A stretch of 64,000 nt of DNA from Glycomyces tenuis DSM 44171 (GCF_000427885.1 NZ_ATYW01000023.1:1-64000); one strand, 5' to 3'. Shown: positions 6,583 to 15,524, counted from the first letter of the stretch. Numbers and translations: made by a program. Notes: generated from the letters alone by a model not told the origin.

Positions 6583-6852
6583 ATGGACCCAGACGCCGAG
6601 ATCGACCACGAGGGCCCGGTGCCGGTCTTCCGGCAACTCGTCGAAATCCTTCGCGCCCGCATCGACCGTGGCGACTGGCAACCCAACCGCCCGATCCCCT
6701 CCGAGGCCCAACTCGTGCAGACCTACGGCATCGCCCGTGAGACCGTCCGCAAGGCCATCCGCGTTCTCGTCGACGACGGCGTCGTGTTCGTCGTTCACGG
6801 CCGAGGCACGTTCGTGTCCCATCCCGATATCCAAGGCGAACAAGCCGATTGA
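6583..6852 (+). CDS. Short GntR-family regulator (Kor-like)
   Basis: An 89-residue protein that is almost only a GntR winged helix: PVFRQLVEILRARIDRGDWQ, PSEAQLVQTYGIARETVRKA and the wing VVFVVHGRGTFV. There is no effector domain. Such stand-alone GntR proteins act as repressors in pSAM2-type elements (KorSA), where they keep the element integrated, so a similar role is inferred. The start at 6583 follows the CGTCTA boxes, which suggests self-repression. It is the last gene before the attachment site. Confidence 0.8.
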   Translation: MDPDAEIDHEGPVPVFRQLVEILRARIDRGDWQPNRPIPSEAQLVQTYGIARETVRKAIRVLVDDGVVFVVHGRGTFVSHPDIQGEQAD

Positions 6853-7147
6853 CCTCGAAAAACGGTCCGCTCAGCGCGCTTCAGGCGATCCGGCCCTATA
6901 TCTAAGCAGGGACAGCGTCTAAAAGTCGCTTAGAATGCCCCTCAGAGGGTTGCATTTCCGCAGGTCAGAGCCTATACTAAGCATTTCTGGCGCTTGGCTT
7001 GGGCGCGAGCACTCTCGCTGAGCATCGGGTGTCAACTACCGACCCCAAGGGCCGGGTTCAGGGTCGAATCTGGGGCCGCAAGTCAGAATGTGGTCAGATT
7101 TTCGGGGGGATCTTGCCTAGGCAGCAGGTCACGGCGGGTTCGTTCGT
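6853..7147. other. Non-coding end of the element
   Basis: I find no convincing gene here. The 14-mer ATTTCCGCAGGTCA at 6954-6967 repeats the copy at 6198-6211 inside the palindrome. A CGTCTA box lies at 6916-6921. The stretch is less GC-rich than its surroundings. The integrase that AICEs carry beside one attachment site is not here, so it should be at the left end, outside the window. Confidence 0.55.
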
Positions 7148-7193
7148 CGGTTTCCTAAACCGTGCGTCGCAGGTTCGAATCCTGCCTGGGGCA
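7148..7193 (+). other. Attachment site: 3' part of tRNA-Arg(CCU)
   Basis: From 7148 the sequence reads as the anticodon arm with loop TTCCTAA (anticodon CCU), the variable loop, a perfect T-arm (GCAGG TTCGAAT CCTGC at 7069+100 to 7185), the acceptor strand CTGGGGC and discriminator A at 7193. The 5' half of a tRNA (an acceptor strand GCCCCAG and D-arm) is absent upstream. The outermost anticodon-stem pair is a T-T mismatch, which marks the crossover border. This is the right junction of an element inserted in tRNA-Arg; the complete tRNA is expected at the left junction. Confidence 0.85.
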
Positions 7194-7210
7194 CCCATGG
7201 ACACAGGTCA

Positions 7211-7232
7211 GGGCCGGGTATGCACCCGGCCC
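7211..7232 (+). terminator. Hairpin behind the tRNA 3' end
   Basis: GGGCCGGGT pairs with ACCCGGCCC around ATGC. It lies 18 bases after the tRNA end and is probably the original tRNA terminator, which shows that chromosome resumes here. From here to 7528 I see only the upstream region of the next gene. Confidence 0.65.
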
Positions 7233-7528
7233 TCAGCCTTTCCCGCACCCCTGGAACGGATCCGGAACGGATGGGATCGGCCGGCCGGTCGACGCGAGCG
7301 CGGACGCGCGGCGAGGCTTCGGCGCCGCCGCGGGTGATGGCGAGGGCAGAGGTCGGGCGCCTGGACGTCCTCGACGGCGGCGGCCTCAAGAGCACGGCCG
7401 CGAGGACGGCGGGCCGGGGGCCCCGGCGGATTTCATGCCTCGGCACGGCCGTGACAGCGCGGGGACGGGCCTCTGACAGGACGGCGGGCGATCGTTGCTT
7501 CAACACAGCAACGACCTGGAGGAAGACC

Positions 7529-8308
7529 ATGACCCGCCACCTCAGGATCCCCGTCGCCGACACCGTCCTGGACGCCAACGACACCGGCGGCCCCGGCCGC
7601 CCCGTCGTCTACCTGAACGGCGGCTACGCCGGACAGCGGCCCTGGCGGCCCGTGCTCGCCGAGCTCGGCGCCGACTACCGGCACATCACCTTCGACCCGC
7701 GGGCCCGAGGCAAGTCGGGGCGCTCGGCGGACAACTCCTTCGAGGCGTGCCTCAGCGACATCGACGCCGTCCTCGAAGCCACCGGCGTGGAACGCCCGCT
7801 GCTCGTCGGCTGGTCCTACGGCGCGACGCTCGGAGCCCACTGGGCCGAGCGGAACCCGGACCGCGTCGCCGGAGTGGTGTCCGTGGACGGCGCCATGCCG
7901 TACGGTCTGACCGGCGAGGAGGGCCGCGAGCGGATCCGCAGGCTGTTCCACAGGATGCGGTGGCTGCTGCCGCTGGTGCGCCCGCTGGGCCTGTCCGCGA
8001 AGATGACCGCCGCCGAGCACGCCGAGAACAACATCGAGGTCAACGAGATCACGGCCGCGATGGCCCCGGTCCTCGAGCGCATCGCCTGCCCGGTGCGGTA
8101 CGTCCTGGCCACCAGCGGCAACCTCGGCGCGGGCGACGAGGAAATGGAAGCGGTGCGGGCCTCGCTCGACCCGGTGCTCGCCCGGAACCCGAACCTCCAG
8201 ATCAGCGCGAAGGTCGACAGCAACCACTCCCAGATCCTGCGCAAGGACTTCCGGGCCGTCGCCCGGGCCGTGCGCGAGACCGAGGCGGCCGTTGTCGGGC
8301 AGCGCTGA
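7529..8308 (+). CDS. Alpha/beta hydrolase
   Basis: A 259-residue cytoplasmic protein. The nucleophile elbow GWSYGA (G-x-S-x-G) lies near residue 95. The oxyanion region is VVYLNGGYAGQRPW, and the Asp of FDPRARGKSGRS belongs to the usual strand-4 motif. The C-terminal SNHSQ supplies the catalytic His. A small lid occupies about 135-190. Substrate unknown. The ATG at 7529 has TGGAGGAA seven bases upstream; a longer frame runs upstream but has no ribosome site. It is followed 39 bases later by the DUF4097-like gene on the same strand. Confidence 0.85.
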   Translation: MTRHLRIPVADTVLDANDTGGPGRPVVYLNGGYAGQRPWRPVLAELGADYRHITFDPRARGKSGRSADNSFEACLSDIDAVLEATGVERPLLVGWSYGATLGAHWAERNPDRVAGVVSVDGAMPYGLTGEEGRERIRRLFHRMRWLLPLVRPLGLSAKMTAAEHAENNIEVNEITAAMAPVLERIACPVRYVLATSGNLGAGDEEMEAVRASLDPVLARNPNLQISAKVDSNHSQILRKDFRAVARAVRETEAAVVGQR

Positions 8309-8347
8309 CCGCACCGTCCATCGACAACGACTCAGGAGGGCGCCATC

Positions 8348-8890
8348 ATGCCTGCTTTCGACACTCCCGCTCCGATCTCCGCCGTCGTCGACATCGTCCT
8401 CGGGGACGTCCGCTTCATCGCCTCGGACCGCGCCGACACCGTCGTCGAGGTCCACCCGCTCGACCCGTCCCGGCGGCTGGACGTCGAGGCCGCCGAACGG
8501 CTCGGCGTCGAGTTCGCCGACGGGAGGCTGACGGTCGCGCCGCGCGCGGCGTCCGCCGGCAAGCACGGCTCGGTCAGGGTGCTGGTCGAGCTGCCGACCG
8601 GCTCGGACGTGCGCGGCCAGACCGAGCAGGGCGAGCACCTCGTCCGAGGCGCGGTCGGCTCGTGCCGGCTGACGACCGCCATCGGGGACATCCGGGTCGG
8701 TCGGGCCGCCGAGGCGCGATTGCGGGTCGGCGACGGCAAGGTGATCGTGGACCACGTGACCGGCCGGGCCGAGGTCCGCGGCAACGGGGACGTCCGGATC
8801 CGCCGGGCCGACGGCGGCGCGACGGTCGAGAACGCGGGCGGCGACATCGTCGTCCACCGCGCCCGGCCCGAGCTCACCGGGCGAGCGTGA
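8348..8890 (+). CDS. DUF4097-like beta-helix protein
   Basis: A 180-residue protein without signal peptide or membrane helix. It consists of short beta repeats typical of the DUF4097/DUF4098 family (GDVRFIAS, GSVRVLVELPTGSDVRG, GDIRVGRA, GDVRIRRADGG, GDIVVHRA). The family folds as a beta helix and has no known activity; many members sit near transport or stress regulators. RBS CAGGAGG lies upstream of ATG 8348. The 3' end overlaps the AfsR-like gene tail by 17 bases in convergent orientation. Confidence 0.75.
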   Translation: MPAFDTPAPISAVVDIVLGDVRFIASDRADTVVEVHPLDPSRRLDVEAAERLGVEFADGRLTVAPRAASAGKHGSVRVLVELPTGSDVRGQTEQGEHLVRGAVGSCRLTTAIGDIRVGRAAEARLRVGDGKVIVDHVTGRAEVRGNGDVRIRRADGGATVENAGGDIVVHRARPELTGRA

Positions 8891-11800
8891 CCTCGGCCAG
8901 CTCGCGCCAGTCCGAGCCCTGCCCGTCGCGGACCGCCTCGGCGAACGCCGTTTCGCCGAGGCGGCTTCGCGCGTCCTCGGCGATCCGGTCGGCGTCGGGC
9001 TGGGAGCGGTCCGGCGTGCCGCGCACGCCGTCGCTCGCCGCGAGCAACCGCACGGCCTGCTCCTCGTCTCCTCGGCGCATCGCGAGGTCCGCGATCCCCA
9101 CCAGCGCCTGCGCGATCATCGGCGGATAGCCCAACTCGACGGCGGCGCGGAGCGCCTCGGCCCGGTGGGCGCCGGACCGGTCGAGGTCCTCGGCGAGGTA
9201 GCCGCGCAGGTGCTCGGCCATGACGTGGATGCCGCTGCGTTCGCCGCCGGAGTTCTCGACCGTCGCCAGCTGCTCGCGCGCCGCTTCGGGCTCGCCGCGC
9301 CACAGCGCCAGCTGCGCCCTCGCGAACGCCAGCTCGGCGAGCGTGTCCGGCCAGGTGATCCCCTCGGCGAACCGCCGCGCCCGCGCCATGGCGGCGTCGC
9401 AGGACCGCTCGTCGCCGAGCATCCAGTACAGCCGGGCCTGCCGCGTCCGCAGCCCGACCACCTCTTCGGTGGAGCCCAGCGCGGTCAGCGCCGCGATCGC
9501 CTCCTCGTAGTGCTCGCACGCGGACGCGAACTCGCCGCGCGCGGCGAGCCGGTCGGCGAGGAAGGTCAGCGCCGAGGAGACGCCCCACCGGTCGCCCAGC
9601 GCGCGGAACTCGGCGAGGGCGGTCTCGATGTCGTCGTCCACATCGGTCTCGTCGCGGCCGAGCGAGAGCCGCAGCCGGCCGCGGGCGAGCCTGGCCTGCG
9701 CGCGCACCCACGGGTCGGCGTCGGCGACGAGCGGGTCGAACGCGGGCAGGAAGTTCTCCGGTTCCCGCAGCATCCGCTCCAGCGGCCGGACGAAGCCGAG
9801 CATCGGGTGGTGGTACCCGCTGCGCTCGGCGGACCGGTGCGCCTTCTCGATCCACTCCCGCGCCCGGTACTGGTCGCCGCCGTACCCGGAGGACAGGAAC
9901 AGCGCCACGAGGTTGTACACCAGCGCCCGCACCTCGTCGGGCACCTCGCCTTCGAGGGAGGCGGCGGCGACGGCCAGCTCGGTGCCCTCGGCCCGGTGCC
10001 CGCCGAGGTACCAGTACCAGCCCGCGGCCCCGGCCAGCCGCATCGCCTCCTCGGCCCGCCCTTCGGCGACGGCGCCGCGCAGGGCTGCGCCGATGTCGTC
10101 GTGCTCGGCTTCGAGCGCGGCCAGCCATTCCAGCTGCTCGGCGCGGCGCAGGTGCGGGTCGGCGGTCTCGGCCAGCTCGGTGACGTGGGCCAGGCGCGCC
10201 TGGCGCGCCGACTCGGCCTCTCCGGCCTCGGCGAGCCGCTGCGCCGCGTACTCCCTGATGGTGCCCAGCATCCGGTACCGCGGCGCGCCTTCGCCGTAGG
10301 AGCGCAGCAGCGACTTCTCGGTCAAGGAGGTCAGCAGGTCGAGCGCGTACTCCCCTTCGGGGCACACCCGTTCGGCCGCTTCCAGGCTCACTCCGCCGGT
10401 GAACACCGACAGCCGCCGCAGCAACCGGCGTTCGGCCTCGCTCAGCAGGTCCCAGCTCCAGTCCACGACGGCGCGCAGCGTCCTGTGGTGGGGCAGCGCC
10501 GTGCGGCTGCCGCCGGTCAGGAGCTGGAAGCGGTCGTCGAGCCGGTCGGCCAGCTGCTCGACGGACATGGTGCGCAGGCGGGCCGCGGCCAGTTCGATCG
10601 CCAGCGGCATCCCGTCGAGCGCCCGGCAGATCCGCGCCATCGTGGCCACGGTCCGCTCGTCGGAGCCGATGTTCCTGCGCACCGCCTCGGCCCGGTCCCG
10701 CAGCAGCCGCACCGCGGGCGAGGAGCCGGCCTCCGCCGGGTCCGCGTCCTCGGCGGGCACGGCGAGCGGCTCGACCTGCCACAGCGCCTCTCCGGTGATG
10801 CCGAGCGGTTCCCGGCTCGTGGCGATGATCCGCAGGTTCCGGCATTCCCCGAGGAGCCGGTCGGCGAAGACCGAGACCTCCTCGATCATGTGCTCGCAGT
10901 TGTCCAGGACCAGCAGCATCACGCGCTCGCGGACGGCGGCGACGAGCCGGTCCGTCGCGTCCCCGGCCGCGGCCCCGCCGGACGGGGCCTGGTCGCGCAG
11001 GCCGATCGCGGTCAGCGCGGCCTGCGCGAGCTCGCCGCCCGCCCGCAGCGGGGCCAGTTCCACCAGCCACGCCCCGTCCGGCAGCTCGCCGAGCATCCTC
11101 CGCGCGGTCTCGGTGGCCGTTCTGGTCTTGCCGGAGCCGCCGGCGCCGGTCAAGGTGACCAGGCGGTGCCCGGCGGCGAGCGCGGCGACGGCGGCGACGC
11201 CGTCCTCCTTGCCGACGAAGGCGGTCAGCTCGGCGCGCAGGTTCGTCCTGCGGTTCTCCGCCCGCCCGCCGATCTCGCCGCGCAGCAGCGCGGTGTGCAG
11301 CGCCGACAGTTCGGCGGAGGGGTCCGCTCCCAGTTCGTCGGCCAGCCGCTCGGACAGCTCCCGGTAGACCGTCAGGGCCTCGGCGCCCCGGCCGGAGTCG
11401 GCGAGGGCGCGCATCAGGGCCGCGACGAAGCCTTCCCGCAGCGGGTACCTCGCCACCAGATCGGTCAGTTCGGGGACCAGGTCCGCGCCTCGGCCGAGGC
11501 GGATCTCCGCGTCCACCCGGTCCCCGAGCACGGCGAGGCGGCGCTCGCCCAGCCCGGCGACCTCGGCGTCGAAGGCCCTGCTGCCGAGCAGCGCGATGCC
11601 TTCCATGGGGCTTCCGCGCCACAGGTCCAGGGCCGAGCGCAGCAGCTCCACCCGCTCGGGGTCCTCGGCGGAGCGGGAGCGGGCGAGCAGCGACTCGAAG
11701 CGGCTCACGTCCACTTCGTCGGAGTCGACGACGAGCCGGTACCCGCCGGACTTCGCCTCGACCGAGCCGTCCGGCAGGACCTTGCGCAGCCTGGAGACCA

Positions 11801-11996
11801 GGACCTGCAGGGCGTTCACCTCGTCGGCGGGCGGCTCCTCGCCCCAGATCCAGTCGACCAGTCTCGCCCGCTGGACGATCCGGCCGGGTTCGAGCGCGAG
11901 CGCCGCCAGCAGCGCGCGCAGGCGGGCGCCGGGGACCTCCACCGCGGCCCCGTCGCCGGTCTGGACTTCGAACGGGCCGAGTATTCCGATTCGCAC
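8874..11996 (-). CDS. AfsR/SARP-type regulator with NTPase and TPR domains
   Basis: A 1040-residue protein with the classical AfsR order. Residues 1-92 are an OmpR-like winged helix (LVDWIWGEEPPADEVNALQV), residues 95-240 the BTAD domain, then an NB-ARC-type ATPase with P-loop GAGGSGKTR at 284-292 and LLVLDNCEH as Walker B. A TPR-like C-terminal half follows (about 600-1030). SARPs activate secondary metabolite or export genes, and ATP hydrolysis tunes activity. The GTG at 11996 may be leaderless, as AAGATT lies six bases upstream. It diverges from an ABC exporter operon, a likely target. The long open frame on the opposite strand is a codon-bias shadow. Confidence 0.9.
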   Translation of the reverse strand: MRIGILGPFEVQTGDGAAVEVPGARLRALLAALALEPGRIVQRARLVDWIWGEEPPADEVNALQVLVSRLRKVLPDGSVEAKSGGYRLVVDSDEVDVSRFESLLARSRSAEDPERVELLRSALDLWRGSPMEGIALLGSRAFDAEVAGLGERRLAVLGDRVDAEIRLGRGADLVPELTDLVARYPLREGFVAALMRALADSGRGAEALTVYRELSERLADELGADPSAELSALHTALLRGEIGGRAENRRTNLRAELTAFVGKEDGVAAVAALAAGHRLVTLTGAGGSGKTRTATETARRMLGELPDGAWLVELAPLRAGGELAQAALTAIGLRDQAPSGGAAAGDATDRLVAAVRERVMLLVLDNCEHMIEEVSVFADRLLGECRNLRIIATSREPLGITGEALWQVEPLAVPAEDADPAEAGSSPAVRLLRDRAEAVRRNIGSDERTVATMARICRALDGMPLAIELAAARLRTMSVEQLADRLDDRFQLLTGGSRTALPHHRTLRAVVDWSWDLLSEAERRLLRRLSVFTGGVSLEAAERVCPEGEYALDLLTSLTEKSLLRSYGEGAPRYRMLGTIREYAAQRLAEAGEAESARQARLAHVTELAETADPHLRRAEQLEWLAALEAEHDDIGAALRGAVAEGRAEEAMRLAGAAGWYWYLGGHRAEGTELAVAAASLEGEVPDEVRALVYNLVALFLSSGYGGDQYRAREWIEKAHRSAERSGYHHPMLGFVRPLERMLREPENFLPAFDPLVADADPWVRAQARLARGRLRLSLGRDETDVDDDIETALAEFRALGDRWGVSSALTFLADRLAARGEFASACEHYEEAIAALTALGSTEEVVGLRTRQARLYWMLGDERSCDAAMARARRFAEGITWPDTLAELAFARAQLALWRGEPEAAREQLATVENSGGERSGIHVMAEHLRGYLAEDLDRSGAHRAEALRAAVELGYPPMIAQALVGIADLAMRRGDEEQAVRLLAASDGVRGTPDRSQPDADRIAEDARSRLGETAFAEAVRDGQGSDWRELAEVTLAR

Positions 11997-12128
11997 GTCG
12001 GCAATCTTGCCGCATCGGCGGCCGTGGCATCCAGGCCGCGTGCCCGGCTGTGTCGACCACTCGGTGGACAGCCGGATTCGGCCGCGCGGTCGTCGCGGCG
12101 GCGAGCGCGGCGGGCCACGCTGGACCAC

Positions 12129-12962
12129 ATGAACGACACAGCGATCCGAGTGCGCGGCCTGCGCAAGCGCTACGGGGGAACCCCCGCGGTCGACGGCCTC
12201 GACCTCGACGTCACCAGAGGCGAGACCCTCGCCGTCCTCGGCCCCAACGGCGCCGGCAAGTCCACCACCGTGCAGATCCTCTCCGCCCAGCTGCCTCGGG
12301 ACGGCGGCGAGGTCGCCGTGCTCGGCACCGACCCCGCGCAGGCCGACCGGCGCTTCCGCTCCCGCCTGGGCATCGTCTCCCAGACTGCGGGCGACCTGCT
12401 CGAACTCACCGTCGCGGAGGTCGTCAGGCACTTCGCCGGCTACTACCCGCGCCCCCGCGACCCGGGCCGCGTGATCGCCGAGGTCGGCCTCGCCGAGCAG
12501 GCGAAGCGGAAGATCCGTCAGCTCTCCGGCGGCCAGCGCCGCCGCGTCGACGTCGCGCTCGGCGTCGTCGGCAACCCCGAGCTGCTGTTCCTCGACGAGC
12601 CCACCACCGGCTTCGACCCCGAAGCGCGCCGCCGGTTCTGGGACCTCGTCCGCTCCCTGGCCGCCGACGGCACCACCATCCTGCTCACCACCCATTACCT
12701 CGACGAGGCCGAGGCGCTGGCCGACCGGATCGCCGTCATCGCGTCGGGCCGCATCCGCGCCTGCGGCACCGTCGCCGAGCTGGTCGACGACCGCGAGGTC
12801 ACCGTCTCCTGGCGGGACGGCGGCAAGACCACCGACACGCCGGCCGCGCTGATCGCCGAACTGAGCGCGGGCTACGCCGGCGAGGTCCCCGGACTCACCG
12901 TCACCCGCCCGTCCCTCGAAGACGCGTATCTGCGCCTGACCGGTCAGGAGGCGATCGCATGA
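12129..12962 (+). CDS. ABC transporter ATPase (ABC-2 exporter type)
   Basis: A 277-residue ATPase with Walker A GPNGAGKST (about 38-46), signature LSGGQRRRVD, Walker B LLFLDEPTTGFDP and the switch His in TTHYLDEAE. The C-terminal extension is that of DrrA/CcmA-like drug-efflux ATPases. It energises the membrane protein encoded next, with which it shares an ATGA overlap at 12959-12962. The operon continues into a sensor kinase and response regulator, so export is probably under control of that two-component pair and perhaps of the divergent AfsR protein. Confidence 0.93.
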   Translation: MNDTAIRVRGLRKRYGGTPAVDGLDLDVTRGETLAVLGPNGAGKSTTVQILSAQLPRDGGEVAVLGTDPAQADRRFRSRLGIVSQTAGDLLELTVAEVVRHFAGYYPRPRDPGRVIAEVGLAEQAKRKIRQLSGGQRRRVDVALGVVGNPELLFLDEPTTGFDPEARRRFWDLVRSLAADGTTILLTTHYLDEAEALADRIAVIASGRIRACGTVAELVDDREVTVSWRDGGKTTDTPAALIAELSAGYAGEVPGLTVTRPSLEDAYLRLTGQEAIA

Positions 12963-13762
12963 CCATGCCGAACGCCCTGAGCATCGGGGCCGCCCGCGGC
13001 GCCGTCGAGCTCAAGCAGTTCTTCCGCGAGCGCAGCTCCGTGGTCTTCACCTTCACCTTCCCGGCCGTGCTGCTGGCCCTGGTGGGCTCCATCTTCGACA
13101 GCGACGCCCTCACCGGGGCCGTCGGCGGCGGCCAGGTCCTCACCGCCAGCTTCGCCGCCGCCGGGATCGTCTCCACCTCGTTCGTCAACCTCGGCACCGC
13201 TCTGGCCGTCGAGCGCGACGACGGCACCCTGAAGCGGCTGCGCTCCCTGCCCATGCCGCCGGTCTCGTTCTTCCTGGGCAAGATCGTGCTGGTCGTCGTG
13301 GCCAGCGTCGCCGAACTGGTGCTGCTGCTGGCCATCGGCGTGCTGATGTTCGACGTCGCCCTGCCGAGCGAGGCGAGCGCCTGGCTGACGGTGGCGTGGC
13401 TGTTCGCCCTCGGGATCACCGCCTGCTCCCTGCTGGGCATCGCCGCCTCCAGCCTGGCGCGCAGCGCCCGCAGCGCCGGGGTGATGACGACGCTGCCGTA
13501 CACGGTGCTGCTGTTCATCTCCGGGGTCTACACCCCGATCCAGACGCTCCCGGACTGGATGGCCGGCATCGGCTCGGTCTTCCCCGTCAAATGGCTCGCC
13601 CAGGGCTTCCGGGCCGCGCTCCTGCCCGAGCACATGGCCGCCCAAGAGCCGGCCGGGCAGTGGGAGCTGGGGAAGGTCGCCGTTGTCCTGGCGCTGTGGT
13701 GTGTTGGAGGATTGGTGCTGTGCCTGACGACCTTTCGCTGGCGGAGCAGTCTCACCCGATGA
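12959..13762 (+). CDS. ABC-2 type permease
   Basis: A 267-residue membrane protein with six predicted helices, for example TFTFPAVLLALVGS, FAAAGIVSTSFVNLGTALAV, IVLVVVASVAELVLLLAIGV, LTVAWLFALGITACSLLGIA, TLPYTVLLFISGVYTP and VAVVLALWCVGGLVL. The loop ERDDGTLKRLRSLPMP between helices 2 and 3 is the conserved ABC-2 coupling motif. It forms the pore partner of the preceding ATPase. Substrate unknown, drug or lipid likely. It is coupled by ATGA at both ends. Confidence 0.9.
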   Translation: MTMPNALSIGAARGAVELKQFFRERSSVVFTFTFPAVLLALVGSIFDSDALTGAVGGGQVLTASFAAAGIVSTSFVNLGTALAVERDDGTLKRLRSLPMPPVSFFLGKIVLVVVASVAELVLLLAIGVLMFDVALPSEASAWLTVAWLFALGITACSLLGIAASSLARSARSAGVMTTLPYTVLLFISGVYTPIQTLPDWMAGIGSVFPVKWLAQGFRAALLPEHMAAQEPAGQWELGKVAVVLALWCVGGLVLCLTTFRWRSSLTR

Positions 13763-14913
13763 GGCAGCACGCGTGGAGCCGGAGCTTCCGCTACTGGGAG
13801 TGGTTCTTCGCGCTGTCCACCGCGGCCGTGACGGCGCTGGTGTGGAACGCCGCCGACTCGGTCGGCGGCGGCCTGGCCGCCTCGGCGTGGATCGCCGCGC
13901 TGGTGCTGTGGTACCTGGTGCTGGGGCGGCGGCTCATCACCGTCGACCTCAGCGTCGCCGAGCCCGACACCCGGCTCGCGCACCTCTACCGCCTCGGGGT
14001 GACGGCGCTGTTCATCCCCTTGGCGCTGACCGAGCGCGAGGCCCTGCTGCTGCTGGTGCCGCTCATCTCGCATCTGTTCTGGCTCGTCCCATGGCGGCCG
14101 ACCGTCCCGGTGGTGGTGGCGCTCAACTTCGTCCAGGTGCTGGTGCTCGCCGTCGACGGCGAGCCCCTCGGCACCGTACTGGAGGCGGTGCCGTTCTGCG
14201 CCGCCGGTGCGGCCCTGTCGGTCGCCTTCGGCGTGTTCATCCACCGCGTCATCGACCAGAGCGTCGACCGCTTCGAGCTGATCGAGGAGCTCAAGGACAG
14301 CCGCGCCGAAGTGGAGCGGCTGTCCCACGAGGCCGGGGTCGCCGCCGAGCGGCGGCGCCTGGCCGCCGAACTCCACGACACCGTCACGCAGGGGCTGAGC
14401 AGCATCGTCATGCTGGCCCAGGCCTCGCGCGCGGCCGTCGACGAACGGCGGCGCGAGGAGCATCTGGACCTGATCGAGCGGACCGCCCGCGCGAATCTGG
14501 CCGAGGCCAGGGCGATGGTGGAGGCGCTGGCGACCGACGACGCCGGGCCGGTCCAGGCCGAGGCCTCGCTCGCCGAGCTGGCCGAGACGGCGGGCGCGGC
14601 GTTCGTCGTGGACGGCGAGCCGCGGCACCTGGCGCCCGCGACGGCGGTGGCGCTGGTGCGGGCCGTGCAGGAGGCGCTGCGCAACGTCGACAAGCACGCC
14701 GCGGGCGCGAGCGTGCGGGTGCGGCTCGCCTATCGCGAGTCCGATGTGGCAGTGTCGGTCGCCGACGACGGCCCCGGTTTCGACCCCGAGGCCCCCGCTT
14801 CCGGCTTCGGGCTGCTCGGCACCCGCAACCGGGTGCTCGGCCTCGGCGGGAGATTCGAAGTGGACTCGGCTCCGGGCCGAGGAGCGACGGTGCGACTGGA
14901 GGTGCCCGCGTGA
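13759..14913 (+). CDS. Sensor histidine kinase (NarL/DesK type)
   Basis: A 384-residue kinase. Residues about 15-165 hold five to six membrane helices without a large outside domain, so it senses the membrane or something in it. Residues 190-260 are HisKA_3 with the phospho-acceptor in RRLAAELHDTVTQGL. The ATPase domain follows with N-box ALRNVDKHA and G boxes DDGPGFDP and GFGLLGTRNR. I prefer ATG 13759 because it overlaps the permease stop (ATGA); a GTG at 13720 with GGAGG upstream is an alternative. It ends in a GTGA overlap with its response regulator. Confidence 0.9.
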   Translation: MRQHAWSRSFRYWEWFFALSTAAVTALVWNAADSVGGGLAASAWIAALVLWYLVLGRRLITVDLSVAEPDTRLAHLYRLGVTALFIPLALTEREALLLLVPLISHLFWLVPWRPTVPVVVALNFVQVLVLAVDGEPLGTVLEAVPFCAAGAALSVAFGVFIHRVIDQSVDRFELIEELKDSRAEVERLSHEAGVAAERRRLAAELHDTVTQGLSSIVMLAQASRAAVDERRREEHLDLIERTARANLAEARAMVEALATDDAGPVQAEASLAELAETAGAAFVVDGEPRHLAPATAVALVRAVQEALRNVDKHAAGASVRVRLAYRESDVAVSVADDGPGFDPEAPASGFGLLGTRNRVLGLGGRFEVDSAPGRGATVRLEVPA

Positions 14914-15524
14914 TCAGGGTGATGCTGGTGGACGACCATCCGGTGGTGCGGGCGGGCCTGCGCGGCATGCTGTCCGGCGAGCCGGACATCGAGGTCGTCG
15001 GCGAGGCCGCCTCGGGCGCCGAGGCGCGGACGACGGCGGCCGCTCTGGCGCCGGACGTCGTCCTCATGGACCTGCGCATGCCCGGCGGCGACGGCGTCAC
15101 CGCCACCGGGCACCTCGCGAAGACCGCGAACGTGGTGGTGCTGACCACCTACGAGACCGACGCCGACATCGTCCGCGCCGTGGCGGCCGGGGCGGTCGGC
15201 TATCTGCTCAAGGACACGCCGATCGCCGAACTGGTGCGGGCGATCCGGGCCGCGGCGCGCGGCGAGACGGTCCTGGCCCCGTCGGTGGCGGCGCGGCTGG
15301 TCGGCACGGTGCGGTCCCCGCGCGGCCACGAGCTGTCCGAACGCGAGCTCGAGGTGCTGCGCCTGGTGGCCGACGGCGCCTCGAACGCCGAGATCGGCAG
15401 GCGGCTGCACATCAGCGAGGCCACGGTCAAGACGCATCTGCTGCGCAGTTACCAGAAGCTGGGCGTGGGCGACCGCACGGCGGCGGTGACGTCCGCGATC
15501 AGGCGCGGGCTGCTCGAGCTGTGA
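14910..15524 (+). CDS. NarL/LuxR-family response regulator
   Basis: A 204-residue regulator. The receiver (1-120) has the acidic pocket VDDH, the phospho-Asp in VVLMDLRMPGG and the Lys in YLLKD. The LuxR helix-turn-helix (about 140-200) shows ELSERELEVLRLVADGASNA and SEATVKTHL. It works with the overlapping kinase gene and most likely controls the exporter in the same operon. A weak hairpin (CCCCTTGAG/CTCAGGGG with one bulge, 15541-15558) follows. Confidence 0.92.
   Translation: MIRVMLVDDHPVVRAGLRGMLSGEPDIEVVGEAASGAEARTTAAALAPDVVLMDLRMPGGDGVTATGHLAKTANVVVLTTYETDADIVRAVAAGAVGYLLKDTPIAELVRAIRAAARGETVLAPSVAARLVGTVRSPRGHELSERELEVLRLVADGASNAEIGRRLHISEATVKTHLLRSYQKLGVGDRTAAVTSAIRRGLLEL

Noticed and set aside
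7069-7193. A complete tRNA gene
   Set aside because: The acceptor 5' strand and D-arm are absent; only the 3' part from the anticodon arm exists.
7433-8857. Minus-strand frame opposite the hydrolase
   Set aside because: Asp/Val/Gly-rich shadow of two genes with recognised families and ribosome sites.
12000-12128. Extension of the AfsR-like protein upstream of 11996
   Set aside because: The winged-helix domain begins at the GTG (RIGILGPF); upstream residues are not conserved-looking and no ribosome site is present.
9165-12962. A very long plus-strand open frame opposite the AfsR-like gene
   Set aside because: It is Gly/Arg/Pro-rich low-complexity sequence mirroring the real minus-strand gene; only its last part (from 12129) is a true ABC ATPase.
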